Origin: Pseudomonas asiatica
Lineage (GTDB): Bacteria > Pseudomonadota > Gammaproteobacteria > Pseudomonadales > Pseudomonadaceae
Direction: 5' to 3'
DNA length: 64,000 nt
NCBI RefSeq assembly: GCF_009932335.1
Contig: NZ_BLJF01000002.1
Span: 248,001-312,000 of the forward strand
Positions 17,051-25,993 of this stretch are shown in pieces (the first letter of the stretch is position 1; each line of letters opens with the position of its first letter). The notes below the pieces were generated by a model. It saw nothing but the letters and a program-made list of their open reading frames with translations, was not told where the DNA came from and did not search any database. A program made the translations under genes and the position numbers.

Positions 17051-17757
17051 AAACCGTGATTGTGCACCTTGCGCCTGCGCCACCCGCGCAAGCGCTGCTC
17101 CAGCTGCAGCGGGCTGTCCAGCTGCTGGCGCCGGGCCTGGCTGAACAGGATCAGCGCCAGTTCGGCGGTAACCAGCGCATCGGCGCTGGCGTGATGGCGC
17201 TCCTCTACCTGCAGGCCAAACCGCGCCACCCAGTCATCCAGCCCGGCCTCGCGCAGCACTGTGTCGGGGTTGAGCATCGGCGCCAGCTCGGCAACATCCA
17301 GGAAAGGTGACTGCAAGCGATAGCCCAGGCTTTCCTTCAGCGCGCGGGCGAGCATGCGCTGGTCGAACGGCGCATGGAATGCCAACACCGGGCTGTTGCC
17401 AATGAAGTCGAGCAGATCGAGCAAGGCCTCGGCCGGGTCGCAACCGGCAGCCAGGGCACTCGGGCCCAGGCCGTGGATCAGCACGCTGGCGTTGGTCTTC
17501 TGCAAAGGCCGGTGCAAGGTGCGTTCGAATTGCTGGGCAAAGTCGATGGCGCCGTCTTCGATGGCGACGGCACCAACCGATAACACCTGGTCACGGTTGG
17601 TGTTCAGGCCGCTGGTCTCCAGGTCAAGCACCACCCAGCGCTGCTCGCGCAGGGTACACACCCCCAATGGCGCTGACTTGGGCAGCCGGGCCAGGCGCTG
17701 GCGCGTGGCGTGGTCCAGTTCCGGCGCGCTGGGGCGCAGCCAGGCGAACAGGCTCAT
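17047..17757 (-). CDS. DnaQ-like 3'-5' exonuclease
   Basis: A 236-residue DEDD-superfamily exonuclease. Exo I is VVLDLETSGL, Exo II is LAFHAPFDQRML and Exo III is HHASADALVTAEL, giving the DEDDh set. It resembles the DNA polymerase III epsilon subunit but has no obvious polymerase-binding tail, so repair or RNA/DNA turnover is more likely than replication proofreading. The ATG overlaps the stop of the upstream cNMP/CBS/DUF294 gene by four bases. This exonuclease is often paired with that protein in Proteobacteria, which suggests a shared but undefined function. Confidence 0.9.
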   Translation of the reverse strand: MSLFAWLRPSAPELDHATRQRLARLPKSAPLGVCTLREQRWVVLDLETSGLNTNRDQVLSVGAVAIEDGAIDFAQQFERTLHRPLQKTNASVLIHGLGPSALAAGCDPAEALLDLLDFIGNSPVLAFHAPFDQRMLARALKESLGYRLQSPFLDVAELAPMLNPDTVLREAGLDDWVARFGLQVEERHHASADALVTAELALILFSQARRQQLDSPLQLEQRLRGWRRRKVHNHGL

Positions 17758-19691
17758 AGCTGGTACCGCAAGGCCAGGCTGCTTTGCAGGCGCTGGGCCT
17801 GGCGCAGGGACTCGCGCAGGATGCGCCGGTCCAGGTGGTTGAGGCTGTCCGGGTCCAGGCGGTTGGAATAGGGCAGGTTGTCGCGGGTCTGGCGCTGGTG
17901 CTGCTGCATGCGGGTTTGCTGGATGAAGTGGTAGGCCTCTTCATACGCTGCGCCATCCAGTGCCTCGATCACGCCCTTGGCCACGAGCTGGCGCAGGCGC
18001 TCCAAGGTATTGCAGGCACCGATGCCGTTGGCCAGGGCCAGCAGCCGCGCACCATCGACGAAGGGCGTCAGGCCCTGGACCTTGAGGTCGAGGGTGGCGG
18101 CCTTGTCGTTACCCTGGCGGGTCAGCACGAACTCGCGCAGGCGGCCCACCGGCGGGCGCTGGCGCAGGGCGTTGTCAGCCATCATGCGCTGGAAGATGCG
18201 GTTGTCGGCCACCTGCTCCAGCAGGCCCTGGCGCAGTTGCTCGCAACCTTGCTCGTCGCCCCACACCACACGCAGGTCGAAATAGATGCTCGAGCCCAGC
18301 AGGTTCTCCGGGCTGGCTTCACGGACAAAACTGGCAAAACGCCGCGCCCATTCAATGCGCGACAGGCACAGCTCGGGGTTGCCGGCCATGACGTTGCCCT
18401 TGCACAGGGTGAAGCCGCACTGGGCCAGGCACTGGTTTATGTATTGCGCCAGCGGCAGCAGGCGTGCGCGGATGGCGTCGGCTTCGATGCTGTCGGCGGC
18501 TTCGAAGAGGATGCCGTTGTCCTGGTCAGTGTGCAGGGTTTGTTCTTGTCGCCCCTCGCTGCCAAAGCACAGCCAGCTGAACGGCACGCCCGGGTCACCG
18601 CGCTCGGCCAGCGCCAGTTCGATCACCCGGCACACGGTGTGGTCGTTGAGCAGGGTGATGATCTGGGTAATCTGCGTGGAGGATGCGCCATGGGCCAGCA
18701 TTCGCTCGACCAGCTGGCTGATTTCGCCGCGCAGCGAGACCAGGGTATCCAGGCGTGGCGCATGGCGGATGGTGCGTGCCAGGTGCACCAGGTCGACCCG
18801 TTGCAGGGAGAACAGGTCGCGCTCCGAAACCACACCGCACAGGCGCTGGTTTTCCACCAGGCATACGTGGGCGATGTGCCGCTCGGTCATCGCCATGGCT
18901 GCGTCGAAGGCGCTGGCCTGGGGGCTGAGGTAGAACGGCTGGGCGGTCATGTGGCGCGCGATGGGTGCACCCAGGTCGGCATCGGCCGCAGCCACCACCT
19001 GGCGCAAGTCGCGCAGTGTGAAGATACCGGTGGGGTAACGCTGCTGGTCGACCACTACGATACTGCCGACCTGCTGCTCGTGCATCAGTCGCACGGCGTC
19101 TCGCAGAGGCGTTTCGGGGCTGCACACCACCGGATGGCGCATGGCCAGTTCACCCAGCGGCGTGTTCAGCGAATACTGGGTGCCGAGGGTTTCCACCGCG
19201 CGCTGGCGTACCTGCTGGTTGACCTGGTCGAGCAGGCTGCTGACCCCGCGCAGGGCAAAATCCCGAAACACTTCCGACATCGAGAACACGCGGATGAACG
19301 CGGCCTTGTTCAACTGCAGGCAGAAGGTGTCCTCACCTGCCAGATGCTCGGTGCGGGTCGCCCGCTCGCCGAGCAGGGCAGCCAGCGGGAAGCATTCGCC
19401 GCTGGTGATCTCGAAGGTAGTCTCCACACCAGGTTTGACCAGATGCTGGCGTTCGCCGACCACGCGGCCCTGCTTGACGATGTAGAAGTGCTCGACCGGC
19501 CCATCGGCAGGTTTGACGATGCTTTCGCCGCTGGCATAGAAGCGCAGCTGGCACTGTTCGACCAGGTAGGCCAGGTGGCTGTGTTCCATCTGGTTGAACG
19601 GCGGAAAACGCTGCAGGAACTGCAGGGTGCCCTGGATGTTCTGCAGCACTGCTGTCCTGCCCGCCTGGGTGTAGGCGTCCTTTTTGCTCAT
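17754..19691 (-). CDS. cNMP-binding / CBS pair / DUF294 nucleotidyltransferase-like signalling protein
   Basis: About 645 residues from the ATG at 19691 (MSKKDAYTQAGRTAVLQN). Upstream in-frame ATGs at 19748 and 19766 would place an alternating TA tract inside the gene, so I prefer the later start. Domain order is a cyclic-nucleotide-binding-like beta roll (about 15-130), two CBS motifs (about 150-275), then DUF294 with the nucleotidyltransferase signature CFGSEGRQEQTLHTDQDNG near residue 395, and a C-terminal helical domain. The layout suggests an adenylate- or nucleotide-sensing regulator that modifies a partner. It is translationally coupled to the exonuclease; the substrate is unknown. Confidence 0.88.
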   Translation of the reverse strand: MSKKDAYTQAGRTAVLQNIQGTLQFLQRFPPFNQMEHSHLAYLVEQCQLRFYASGESIVKPADGPVEHFYIVKQGRVVGERQHLVKPGVETTFEITSGECFPLAALLGERATRTEHLAGEDTFCLQLNKAAFIRVFSMSEVFRDFALRGVSSLLDQVNQQVRQRAVETLGTQYSLNTPLGELAMRHPVVCSPETPLRDAVRLMHEQQVGSIVVVDQQRYPTGIFTLRDLRQVVAAADADLGAPIARHMTAQPFYLSPQASAFDAAMAMTERHIAHVCLVENQRLCGVVSERDLFSLQRVDLVHLARTIRHAPRLDTLVSLRGEISQLVERMLAHGASSTQITQIITLLNDHTVCRVIELALAERGDPGVPFSWLCFGSEGRQEQTLHTDQDNGILFEAADSIEADAIRARLLPLAQYINQCLAQCGFTLCKGNVMAGNPELCLSRIEWARRFASFVREASPENLLGSSIYFDLRVVWGDEQGCEQLRQGLLEQVADNRIFQRMMADNALRQRPPVGRLREFVLTRQGNDKAATLDLKVQGLTPFVDGARLLALANGIGACNTLERLRQLVAKGVIEALDGAAYEEAYHFIQQTRMQQHQRQTRDNLPYSNRLDPDSLNHLDRRILRESLRQAQRLQSSLALRYQL

Positions 19692-19717
19692 GAAACTGAC
19701 CGTATCGCTATGCCGAA

Positions 19718-19736
19718 CTATATATCTATATATATA
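19718..19736 (-). promoter_or_regulatory. Alternating TA tract, probable promoter region
   Basis: A 19-base run of alternating T and A with one C, in a genome that is otherwise GC-rich, lies 27-45 bases upstream of the preferred start of the DUF294 gene. It contains several possible -10 boxes on both strands and may also serve the divergent response-regulator gene. Confidence 0.45.
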
Positions 19737-19897
19737 GGTGCCGGCCATGTTGTTCTCTGCCTCCATGGTCGGCTTGCGGCGGGATGGTGCCCATTGGACG
19801 TAAGTCTATGAGCGCCCCTGTCAAAGACCCGACGAAAGGCCAACCGGGTTACGCAAGTTCTGCGGTCCTAATGCTGAAGCGGAATTTTTTTGACGAG

Positions 19898-20347
19898 ATG
19901 AGCATGCCTGAGCAACACGACATCCTGAGTGACGCCGAGCGCGAGGCATTGGCCCTCGTAAGTGCGCCCGTGGTTGCCAAGCCCCTGGTGCTGGTGGTGG
20001 ATGACAATGCGGTGAATCGTGAGGCGCTGATCCTGTACCTGAAAAGCCGGGGGATTGACTGTGTCGGGGCGGATGGGGCCGAGGAGGCCAGGCTGTACCT
20101 GCACTACCAGCAAAGAATCGGCTTGATGATCACGGATTTGCGCATGCAGCCCGAGGATGGCCTGGACCTGATCCGCAAGGTTCGCGAATCAGAGCGGGCG
20201 GCGTTGTCGATCATCGTGGTGTCGGGCGATACCGACGTGAAAGAGGCGGTGGACGTGATGCACCTGGGGGTTGTGGATTTTCTTCTGAAGCCGGTCGACC
20301 TGGACAGGCTGCTGGAGCTGGTGAAGAAAGAACTGCAGATCGGTTAG
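19898..20347 (+). CDS. Stand-alone response regulator (receiver domain)
   Basis: A receiver-domain protein of about 149 residues from ATG 19898. In-frame starts at 19784 and 19808 exist, but that upstream stretch has unusual codon use (three Asn/Phe codons ending in T and a run of T), so I take the later start. The receiver spans about residues 30-145: acidic pair in LVLVVDDNAVNREAL, phospho-acceptor Asp in GLMITDLRMQPEDGLDL, the Thr/Ser switch in IIVVSGDTD and the Lys in VDFLLKPVDL. There is no output domain. It is divergent from the DUF294 gene; no histidine kinase is nearby. The start is uncertain. Confidence 0.85.
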   Translation: MSMPEQHDILSDAEREALALVSAPVVAKPLVLVVDDNAVNREALILYLKSRGIDCVGADGAEEARLYLHYQQRIGLMITDLRMQPEDGLDLIRKVRESERAALSIIVVSGDTDVKEAVDVMHLGVVDFLLKPVDLDRLLELVKKELQIG

Positions 20348-20361
20348 CTGAGGAGCCTGTT

Positions 20362-20470
20362 CCGGCCTCATCGCCGGCAAGCCAGCTCCCACAGGGACCG
20401 CACAGCGTTTGGGGCCTGTGCAGTCCCTGTGGGAGCTGGCTTGCCGGCGATTGGGCCGCAAAGCGGCCCC
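20362..20470. repeat. REP pair (CGCCGGCAAGCCAGCTCC type)
   Basis: Inverted arms with the core GCCGGCAAGCCAGCTCCCAC and a GGGCCGCAAAGCGGCCC foot, between the response regulator and glcB stop codons, which converge here. It could act as a bidirectional transcript end. Confidence 0.92.
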
Positions 20471-20486
20471 CTGTCGCAGATGTCGC

Positions 20487-22664
20487 TTACAGCCCGTTAC
20501 GCGCCTTGAACTCGCGGCGACGGCGGTGCAGTACCGGCTCGGTATAGCCGTTCGGCTGCTTGCCACCTTCCACCACCAGTTCTACCGCCGCCTGGAACGC
20601 GACGTTGTCGTCGAAGTTCGGTGCCATCGGGCGGTACAGAGGGTCGCTGGCGTTCTGCTGGTCCACCACCACGGCCATGCGCTTGAGGCTTTCCAGCACC
20701 TGCTCCTGGCTGACCACGCCATGGCGCAGCCAGTTGGCCAGCAGCTGGGCCGAGATGCGCAGGGTGGCGCGGTCTTCCATCAGGCCGACGTTGTTGATGT
20801 CCGGCACCTTCGAGCAACCTACGCCCTGGTCGATCCAGCGCACCACGTAGCCGAGGATGCCCTGAGCGTTGTTGTCCAGTTCGTTGCGGATCTCTTCGGC
20901 CGACCAGTTGGTGTCGGCGGCCAGCGGGATGGTGAGGATGTCATCCACCGACGCGGGTGTGCGCGAAGCCAGTTCACGCTGACGCGCCTGTACGTCCACC
21001 TTGTGGTAGTGCAGGGCATGCAGGGTGGCTGCAGTCGGCGACGGCACCCAGGCGGTGTTGGCGCCAGCCAACGGGTGGGCGATCTTCTGCTCGAGCATGG
21101 CTGCCATCAGATCGGGCATGGCCCACATGCCTTTGCCGATCTGCGCACGGCCTTGCAGGCCGGTGGCCAGGCCAACGTCGACGTTGTTGTTCTCGTAGGC
21201 ACCGATCCACTTCTCGTTTTTCATGGCGCCCTTGCGCACCACGGCGCCGGCTTCCATCGAGGTGTGGATTTCATCGCCGGTGCGATCGAGGAAGCCGGTG
21301 TTGATGAACACCACGCGCTCGGCTGCGGCCTTGATGCACGACTTGAGGTTGACCGTGGTACGGCGCTCCTCGTCCATGATGCCGACCTTGACGGTATTGC
21401 GCTTCATGCCCAGCAGGTCTTCGACCTGGCTGAAGATTTCGGCGGCGAAGGCTACTTCCTCCGGGCCGTGCATCTTCGGCTTGACGATGTACACGCTGCC
21501 GGTGCGGGTGTTCTTGCGGCTGGTGTTGCCATTGAGGTTGTGCAGGGCGATCAGGTTGGTGAACAGGCCGTCCTGAATACCTTCGGGGATTTCGTTGCCT
21601 TGGGCGTCGAGGATCGCCGGGTTGGTCATCAGGTGGCCAACGTTGCGCACGAACAGCAGCGAACGGCCATGCAGGGTCACGCTACCGCCGTTGGGCGCGG
21701 CGTACTCGCGGTCCGGGTTCATGGTGCGGGTGAAGGTTTTGCCACCCTTGCTAACGCTTTCTGCCAGGTCGCCTTTCATCAGGCCCAGCCAGTTGCGGTA
21801 GACGATCACCTTGTCGTCGGCGTCAACGGCTGCAACCGAGTCTTCGCAGTCCATGATGGTGGTCAGCGCCGATTCCATCAGGATGTCTTTCACGCCGGCG
21901 GCGTCGGTGCTGCCGACCGGGGTGCTGGCGTCGACCTGGATTTCGAAGTGCAGGCCGTTGTGCTTGAGCAGCACGGCGGTCGGCGCAGCGGCATCGCCAT
22001 GGAAGCCGATCAGCTGGGCATCGTCACGCAGGCCGCTGTTGCTGCCGCCTTTCAGGGCAACTACCAGCTTGCCGCCTTCGATGCGGTAGCCGGTGGAGTC
22101 GACGTGCGAGCCGGCCGCCAGTGGCGCGGCTTCGTCGAGGAAGGCGCGGGCGAAGGCGATGACCTTGTCGCCACGTACCTTGTTGTAGCCCTGGCCTTTC
22201 TCGGCGCCGCCTTCATCGCTGATGGCATCGGTGCCATACAGCGCGTCGTACAGCGAACCCCAACGGGCGTTGGCGGCGTTCAGGGCGAAGCGGGCGTTCA
22301 TCACCGGTACGACCAGCTGCGGGCCGGCCATGTGGGCGATTTCTTCGTCCACGTTCTGGGTGGTTGCCTGGAAATCGTCGGCTTGTGGCAGCAGGTAGCC
22401 GATTTCCTGGAGGAATGCTTTGTAGGCTACGGCGTCGTGGGCCTGGCCTTTGCGTGCCTGGTGCCAGGCGTCGATCTTGGCTTGCAGCTCGTCGCGCTTG
22501 GCGAGCAGGGCTTTGTTCTTTGGAGCGAGGTCATTGATGATCTTCTCTGCACCGGCCCAGAACTGCTCGGCGACGATGCCGGTCCCTGGGATGGCTTCGT
22601 TGTTCACGAAGTCGTACAGGACCTTGGCGACCTGAAGGCCACCGACTTGAACGTATCCAGTCAT
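20487..22664 (-). CDS. glcB: Malate synthase G
   Basis: Condenses glyoxylate with acetyl-CoA to malate, completing the glyoxylate bypass and glycolate use. The ATG at 22664 with GAGG upstream gives 725 residues, the standard size of the G isoform, starting [19 protein letters not shown]. The metal-ligand region [15 protein letters not shown] and the C-terminal catalytic Asp region [15 protein letters not shown] are both present. It is a single-gene unit with about 450 bases of non-coding DNA upstream. Confidence 0.97.
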   Translation of the reverse strand: MTGYVQVGGLQVAKVLYDFVNNEAIPGTGIVAEQFWAGAEKIINDLAPKNKALLAKRDELQAKIDAWHQARKGQAHDAVAYKAFLQEIGYLLPQADDFQATTQNVDEEIAHMAGPQLVVPVMNARFALNAANARWGSLYDALYGTDAISDEGGAEKGQGYNKVRGDKVIAFARAFLDEAAPLAAGSHVDSTGYRIEGGKLVVALKGGSNSGLRDDAQLIGFHGDAAAPTAVLLKHNGLHFEIQVDASTPVGSTDAAGVKDILMESALTTIMDCEDSVAAVDADDKVIVYRNWLGLMKGDLAESVSKGGKTFTRTMNPDREYAAPNGGSVTLHGRSLLFVRNVGHLMTNPAILDAQGNEIPEGIQDGLFTNLIALHNLNGNTSRKNTRTGSVYIVKPKMHGPEEVAFAAEIFSQVEDLLGMKRNTVKVGIMDEERRTTVNLKSCIKAAAERVVFINTGFLDRTGDEIHTSMEAGAVVRKGAMKNEKWIGAYENNNVDVGLATGLQGRAQIGKGMWAMPDLMAAMLEQKIAHPLAGANTAWVPSPTAATLHALHYHKVDVQARQRELASRTPASVDDILTIPLAADTNWSAEEIRNELDNNAQGILGYVVRWIDQGVGCSKVPDINNVGLMEDRATLRISAQLLANWLRHGVVSQEQVLESLKRMAVVVDQQNASDPLYRPMAPNFDDNVAFQAAVELVVEGGKQPNGYTEPVLHRRRREFKARNGL

Positions 22665-22836
22665 TGCTTGCCTCACTCTGCTCAGCTATTTCGCTCTTCT
22701 GTATTAAGCCTGTAGCGCTTCTCTAAACACGGCACCAGTGCATGCCCCCGAGTAAACCCCGAGCGCGGCTGGGTGCGGCCTGCCAGACCGGCTGGCAGAC
22801 AGTGTGCGTATTTTCACAGGCGCCTTGGCAGACATC

Positions 22837-22850
22837 CAAACGACGTTTTG
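22837..22850 (-). promoter_or_regulatory. PsrA-like palindrome upstream of glcB
   Basis: CAAACGACGTTTTG fits the PsrA-type consensus (G/C)AAAC-N2-4-GTTT(G/C) apart from one extra T. It lies about 175 bases upstream of the glcB start. PsrA responds to long-chain fatty acids, whose use needs the glyoxylate bypass. The role is inference. Confidence 0.35.
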
Positions 22851-22874
22851 TAGTCCGCGCCACGGGATACTACA
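22849..22874. promoter_or_regulatory. Inverted repeat TGTAGT-N14-ACTACA
   Basis: A spaced inverted repeat next to the PsrA-like site in the glcB/gcvR intergenic region. Another inverted repeat, CTGCCAG-N5-CTGGCAG, lies near 22780. Apart from these the 22665-23114 interval shows only a -10-like TATACT near 23054 before the GcvR-like gene; I see no further gene. Confidence 0.35.
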
Positions 22875-23114
22875 TGAAGCAGTAGGCGGGGCAAAATCAG
22901 ACTAAAAGCGCCGTTATGCGACCCGTTGGTCGCGTATGGTCACGCTGGGAGTGAGTATGTTCGCAAAAAACAGGTGGATTGTTCCAGATAAATCTTGAAA
23001 CAGTACACGATTCGTTGTGCGGATTGCCCTGCGGCAGGTTGCCGCGCCTTGCCTATACTGAGTCGATCCCCCGATTTTCTGCCGCACGGCGCGGTCCGAC
23101 ACGAGGAAGGGCTT

Positions 23115-23633
23115 GTGGATCATCTTGTACTGACTGTGATTGCCCCTGACAAGGCCGGCCAGGTCGAGCGCATTGCCCAGTGCATCGCCGACCACAGTGG
23201 CAACTGGCTGGAAAGCCGCATGTCGCGCATGGCCGGGCAGTTTGCCGGCATCCTGCGGGTGGCGGTGCCGGCGGAAAACTACGACGAGCTGGTGGCTTCG
23301 CTGCAGGGGTTGGTCCGATATGACATTCGCGTGCTGATCGCCGAGAGTGGCATCGAGCCTTCGTGTACCTGGAAACCGATTGCCATGGAGCTGGTAGGGA
23401 ATGACCGGCCGGGGATCGTGCGTGATATCACCCGTTTGCTGGCTGAATTGCAGGTGAACGTCGAGCGGTTTTCAACAGAAGTGCGGCCGGCGCCGATGAG
23501 CAGCGAGCCGTTGTTTCATGCAGATGCGTTGTTGGCTTTGCCGCTGACTCTACCGCTCGAAGAACTGCAGCAGCGACTGGAGAGTCTGGCGGATGACTTG
23601 ATGGTGGAGTTGAAGCTGCGGCCGGAGGATTGA
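23115..23633 (+). CDS. GcvR-like tandem ACT-domain protein
   Basis: A 172-residue protein starting at GTG 23115 with AGGAAGG five bases upstream. A longer frame from 22995 has poor codon character and no ribosome site. Two ACT domains are seen: about residues 1-75 (VLTVIAPDKAGQVERIAQC) and 88-165 (AMELVGNDRPGIVRDITRLL). In E. coli, GcvR binds GcvA and glycine to repress the glycine cleavage operon. In pseudomonads similar proteins are annotated as glycine-cleavage repressors without direct proof, and no gcv gene is near. Confidence 0.8.
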   Translation: MDHLVLTVIAPDKAGQVERIAQCIADHSGNWLESRMSRMAGQFAGILRVAVPAENYDELVASLQGLVRYDIRVLIAESGIEPSCTWKPIAMELVGNDRPGIVRDITRLLAELQVNVERFSTEVRPAPMSSEPLFHADALLALPLTLPLEELQQRLESLADDLMVELKLRPED

Positions 23634-23643
23634 TCCGAGATTG

Positions 23644-23749
23644 CCGGGGCCGCTTCGCGGCCCATCGCGACACAAGGCCGCTCCTACAAGGGTTACGCGT
23701 TCCCCTGTAGGAGCGGCCTTGTGTCGCGATGGGCTGCAAAGCAGCCCCC
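23644..23749. repeat. REP pair (CGACACAAGGCCGCTCC type)
   Basis: Nearly identical to the pair after glnE: feet GGGGCCGCTTCGCGGCCC and GGGCTGCAAAGCAGCCCC, cores CGCGACACAAGGCCGCTCC, directly after the GcvR-like stop codon. Confidence 0.93.
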
Positions 23750-23754
23750 TGCGG

Positions 23755-23902
23755 TTATCCCGATATCACGGGGAAGGCCCTGTGGATAACCTGGGGGTTC
23801 CCCTCTCCAGCCCAGGCCGCGCGCGCCTTACACGGCTTTGATCAAAAAACACCCAAAAATCAGCAGCTTGTGCACAAAGCACGGGGACGAGGGTGTGGAT
23901 AA
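23755..23902. promoter_or_regulatory. Cluster of DnaA-box sequences
   Basis: Two exact consensus DnaA boxes (TTATCCACA, read on the minus strand) at 23781-23789 and 23894-23902 flank a palindromic near-match TTGTGCACAA at 23868-23877. A weaker TTATCCCGA is at 23755-23763. An AT-rich stretch with TTGATCAAAAAA lies between. The rest of the 23750-23965 gap holds no gene. This is not the chromosomal origin: no dnaA, dnaN, gyrB or rnpA is near. It may titrate DnaA or control rarD. Confidence 0.55.
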
Positions 23903-23951
23903 CCTTTGGAGATGTCTCTGCAGGCCATGAACTACAGGGGCCGCAGAGTTG

Positions 23952-23968
23952 TGATCATTTTTTGATCA
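23952..23968 (-). terminator. Inverted repeat TGATCA-T5-TGATCA at the rarD stop
   Basis: A perfect six-base inverted repeat with a five-T loop overlaps the rarD stop codon. The stem is short and no T run follows, so terminator function is weak; it could equally be a protein-binding site. Confidence 0.3.
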
Positions 23969-24853
23969 GCTGCGCTTGCGCAAACTGACCCACGCATCGA
24001 CGCTGTAAATCGCCAAACCCGCCCAGATGAACATGAACGCCACCAAGGTGCTCGGCGACAAATGCTCATCGAACAGCAGCACCGCCTGCAGCAGCACCAG
24101 GGTCGGCGCCAGGTACTGCAGGAAGCCCAGCGTGGTGTACGGCAAGTGCCGCGCAGCAGCGTTGAAGCACACCAGCGGCACCAGTGTCACCGGCCCCGCA
24201 GCCATCAGCCACAACGCTTCGCTGCTGGTGTAGAACGCGCCTTGGGCACTTGTCGCCGCCGGATGCAGCAATAGCCAGCCAAGCGCCAGCGGTACCAGCA
24301 TCCAGGTTTCCACCACCAGGCCCGGCAGCGCCGCCACCGGTGCCTGCTTGCGAATCAGCCCGTAGAAGCCGAAGCTCAGCGCCAGTACCAGCGACACCCA
24401 CGGCAGGCTGCCCACCTGCCACACCTGCTGAGCCACACCCACCGCGGCCATGGCCACGGCCAGCCACTGAAGCCGACGCAGGCGCTCGCCAAGAATCAGC
24501 ATGCCCAGCAGCACGTTGATCAGCGGGTTGATGTAGTAACCCAGGCTGGCCTCGAGCATGCGCCCGTTGTTCACCGACCATACGTAGGTCAGCCAATTGC
24601 CGGCGATCAGCGCCCCGCTCAGGGCCAGGATGCCCAACCGGCGCGGGTTGTCACGCAGTTCACGCCACCAGCCGGGGTGTTTCCACACCAGTAGCAACAG
24701 CGAGCCGAACAGTGCCGACCACAGCACCCGGTGGACAATGATCTCCACCGCCGGAACGCTCTGGATTGCCTTGAAGTACAGGGGGAAAAGACCCCAGATG
24801 ATGTAGGCGCTGAGGCCCAGTAGGTACCCGCGACGCGGGTTTGCGGCGTGCAT
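23966..24853 (-). CDS. rarD: EamA-family transporter RarD
   Basis: An inner-membrane permease of 295 residues with about ten hydrophobic helices in two EamA repeats. The N terminus RGYLLGLSAYIIWGLFPLYF is characteristic of RarD (chloramphenicol-sensitive protein family). The C-terminal repeat includes FLQYLAPTLVLLQAVLLF. The true substrate of RarD proteins is not settled. The gene follows srkA on the same strand after 64 bases, which may allow cotranscription. Confidence 0.9.
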   Translation of the reverse strand: MHAANPRRGYLLGLSAYIIWGLFPLYFKAIQSVPAVEIIVHRVLWSALFGSLLLLVWKHPGWWRELRDNPRRLGILALSGALIAGNWLTYVWSVNNGRMLEASLGYYINPLINVLLGMLILGERLRRLQWLAVAMAAVGVAQQVWQVGSLPWVSLVLALSFGFYGLIRKQAPVAALPGLVVETWMLVPLALGWLLLHPAATSAQGAFYTSSEALWLMAAGPVTLVPLVCFNAAARHLPYTTLGFLQYLAPTLVLLQAVLLFDEHLSPSTLVAFMFIWAGLAIYSVDAWVSLRKRS

Positions 24854-24917
24854 GCAGAATCCTTGCTTAGGTAGCTAAATAAAGCGACGCCTATTGTAGA
24901 CAGAGGCGGGCGTGCTT

Positions 24918-25892
24918 CTAGAACAATTTCAGCGGCGCTTCATCCAGTGCGGCCATTTGCTCGCGCAGGGCGAGGATCTGGTCTCCCCAGTAGCGTGGCT
25001 GGCCGAACCAGGGGAAGCTCGGCGGAAATGCCGGATCGTCCCAGCGCCGCGCCAGCCAGGCGCTGTAGTGCAACTGGCGCAGGGCGCGCAGGGGCTCGAT
25101 CAGGGCCAGCTCGCGCGGGTCGAAGTCGTGGAACTCGTTGTAGCCGTCGATCAGTTCGGCCAGTTGCCCCAGGCGCTCCTCGCGGCTGCCGGCCAGCATC
25201 ATCCACAAGTCCTGCACCGCCGGGCCCATGCGGCAGTCGTCGAGGTCGACCACGTGGTACACCTCGTCGCGGTGCATAAGGTTGCCGGGGTGCAGGTCGC
25301 CATGCAGGCGGATGAGCTTGTGCGGGGTGCGGGCATAGATGTCCTCCACTCGCTTGAGCAGGTCGCGGGCCACCGATTCGAACGCCGGCAGCAGTTCGCG
25401 AGGGACGAAATCGCCTTCCAGCAGGGTATTCAGCGAGGCGTGGCCGAAGTTGTCCACAGCCAGCGCTTCGCGGTGCTCGAACGGTTTGCTGGCACCCACG
25501 GCATGCAGGCGGCCGAGCAACTGGCCAAGACGGTAGAGCTGGTCGAGGTTACCCGGCTCTGGCGCGTGGCCGCCGCGGCGGGGGAACAGGGTGAAGCGGA
25601 AGCCCTGGTGTTCGAACAGGGTGCGGCCGTCGTGCTGCAGCGGGGCGACCACCGGCACTTCGCATTGGGCCAGTTCGGCAGTGAAGCTGTGCTCTTCGAG
25701 GATGGCCGCGTCGCTCCAGCGGCCTGGGCGGTAGAACTTGGCGATCAGCGGTTGCGCGCCCTCGATGCCCACCTGGTAGACGCGGTTTTCGTAGCTGTTC
25801 AGCGCCAGCACCCGGGCATCGCTGAGAAAGCCCAGGCTTTCCACGGCGTCCAGGACCAGGTCGGGGGTGAGGGTATCGAAGGGGTGGGACAT
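24918..25892 (-). CDS. srkA: Stress response serine/threonine kinase SrkA (YihE)
   Basis: A cytoplasmic kinase of 324 residues starting at ATG 25892 (MSHPFDTLTPDLVLDAVES) with GGAG upstream. The kinase fold shows the N-lobe Lys in PLIAKFYRPGRW, the catalytic loop IRLHGDLHPGNLM and the metal Asp in VVDLDDCRMGP. In E. coli SrkA (YihE) counteracts MazEF-linked death and responds to envelope stress. Length and motifs match the family well. Confidence 0.92.
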   Translation of the reverse strand: MSHPFDTLTPDLVLDAVESLGFLSDARVLALNSYENRVYQVGIEGAQPLIAKFYRPGRWSDAAILEEHSFTAELAQCEVPVVAPLQHDGRTLFEHQGFRFTLFPRRGGHAPEPGNLDQLYRLGQLLGRLHAVGASKPFEHREALAVDNFGHASLNTLLEGDFVPRELLPAFESVARDLLKRVEDIYARTPHKLIRLHGDLHPGNLMHRDEVYHVVDLDDCRMGPAVQDLWMMLAGSREERLGQLAELIDGYNEFHDFDPRELALIEPLRALRQLHYSAWLARRWDDPAFPPSFPWFGQPRYWGDQILALREQMAALDEAPLKLF

Positions 25893-25940
25893 GGGGGCTC
25901 CGGGGATAGGCGGCGTGGGGACCATGGTAACGCGTTATGC

Positions 25941-25990
25941 CTGTACCGGCCTCTTCGCGGGTAAACCCGCGAACCGCGCAAAGCGCGGCC
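25941..25990. repeat. Single REP arm (GCGGGTAAACCCGC type)
   Basis: One arm, CCTCTTCGCGGGTAAACCCGCG, followed by a short unrelated hairpin CCGCGCAAAGCGCGG. The expected second arm is absent. It lies between the srkA start and the ModE gene stop. Confidence 0.75.
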
Positions 25991-25993
25991 AGG

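Noticed and set aside
20409..22715. 768-codon open frame on the plus strand
   Set aside because: Antisense shadow of glcB.
23755..23902. Chromosomal origin of replication
   Set aside because: DnaA boxes are present but none of dnaA, dnaN, recF, gyrB, rpmH or rnpA is nearby, and no long AT-rich unwinding region is seen.
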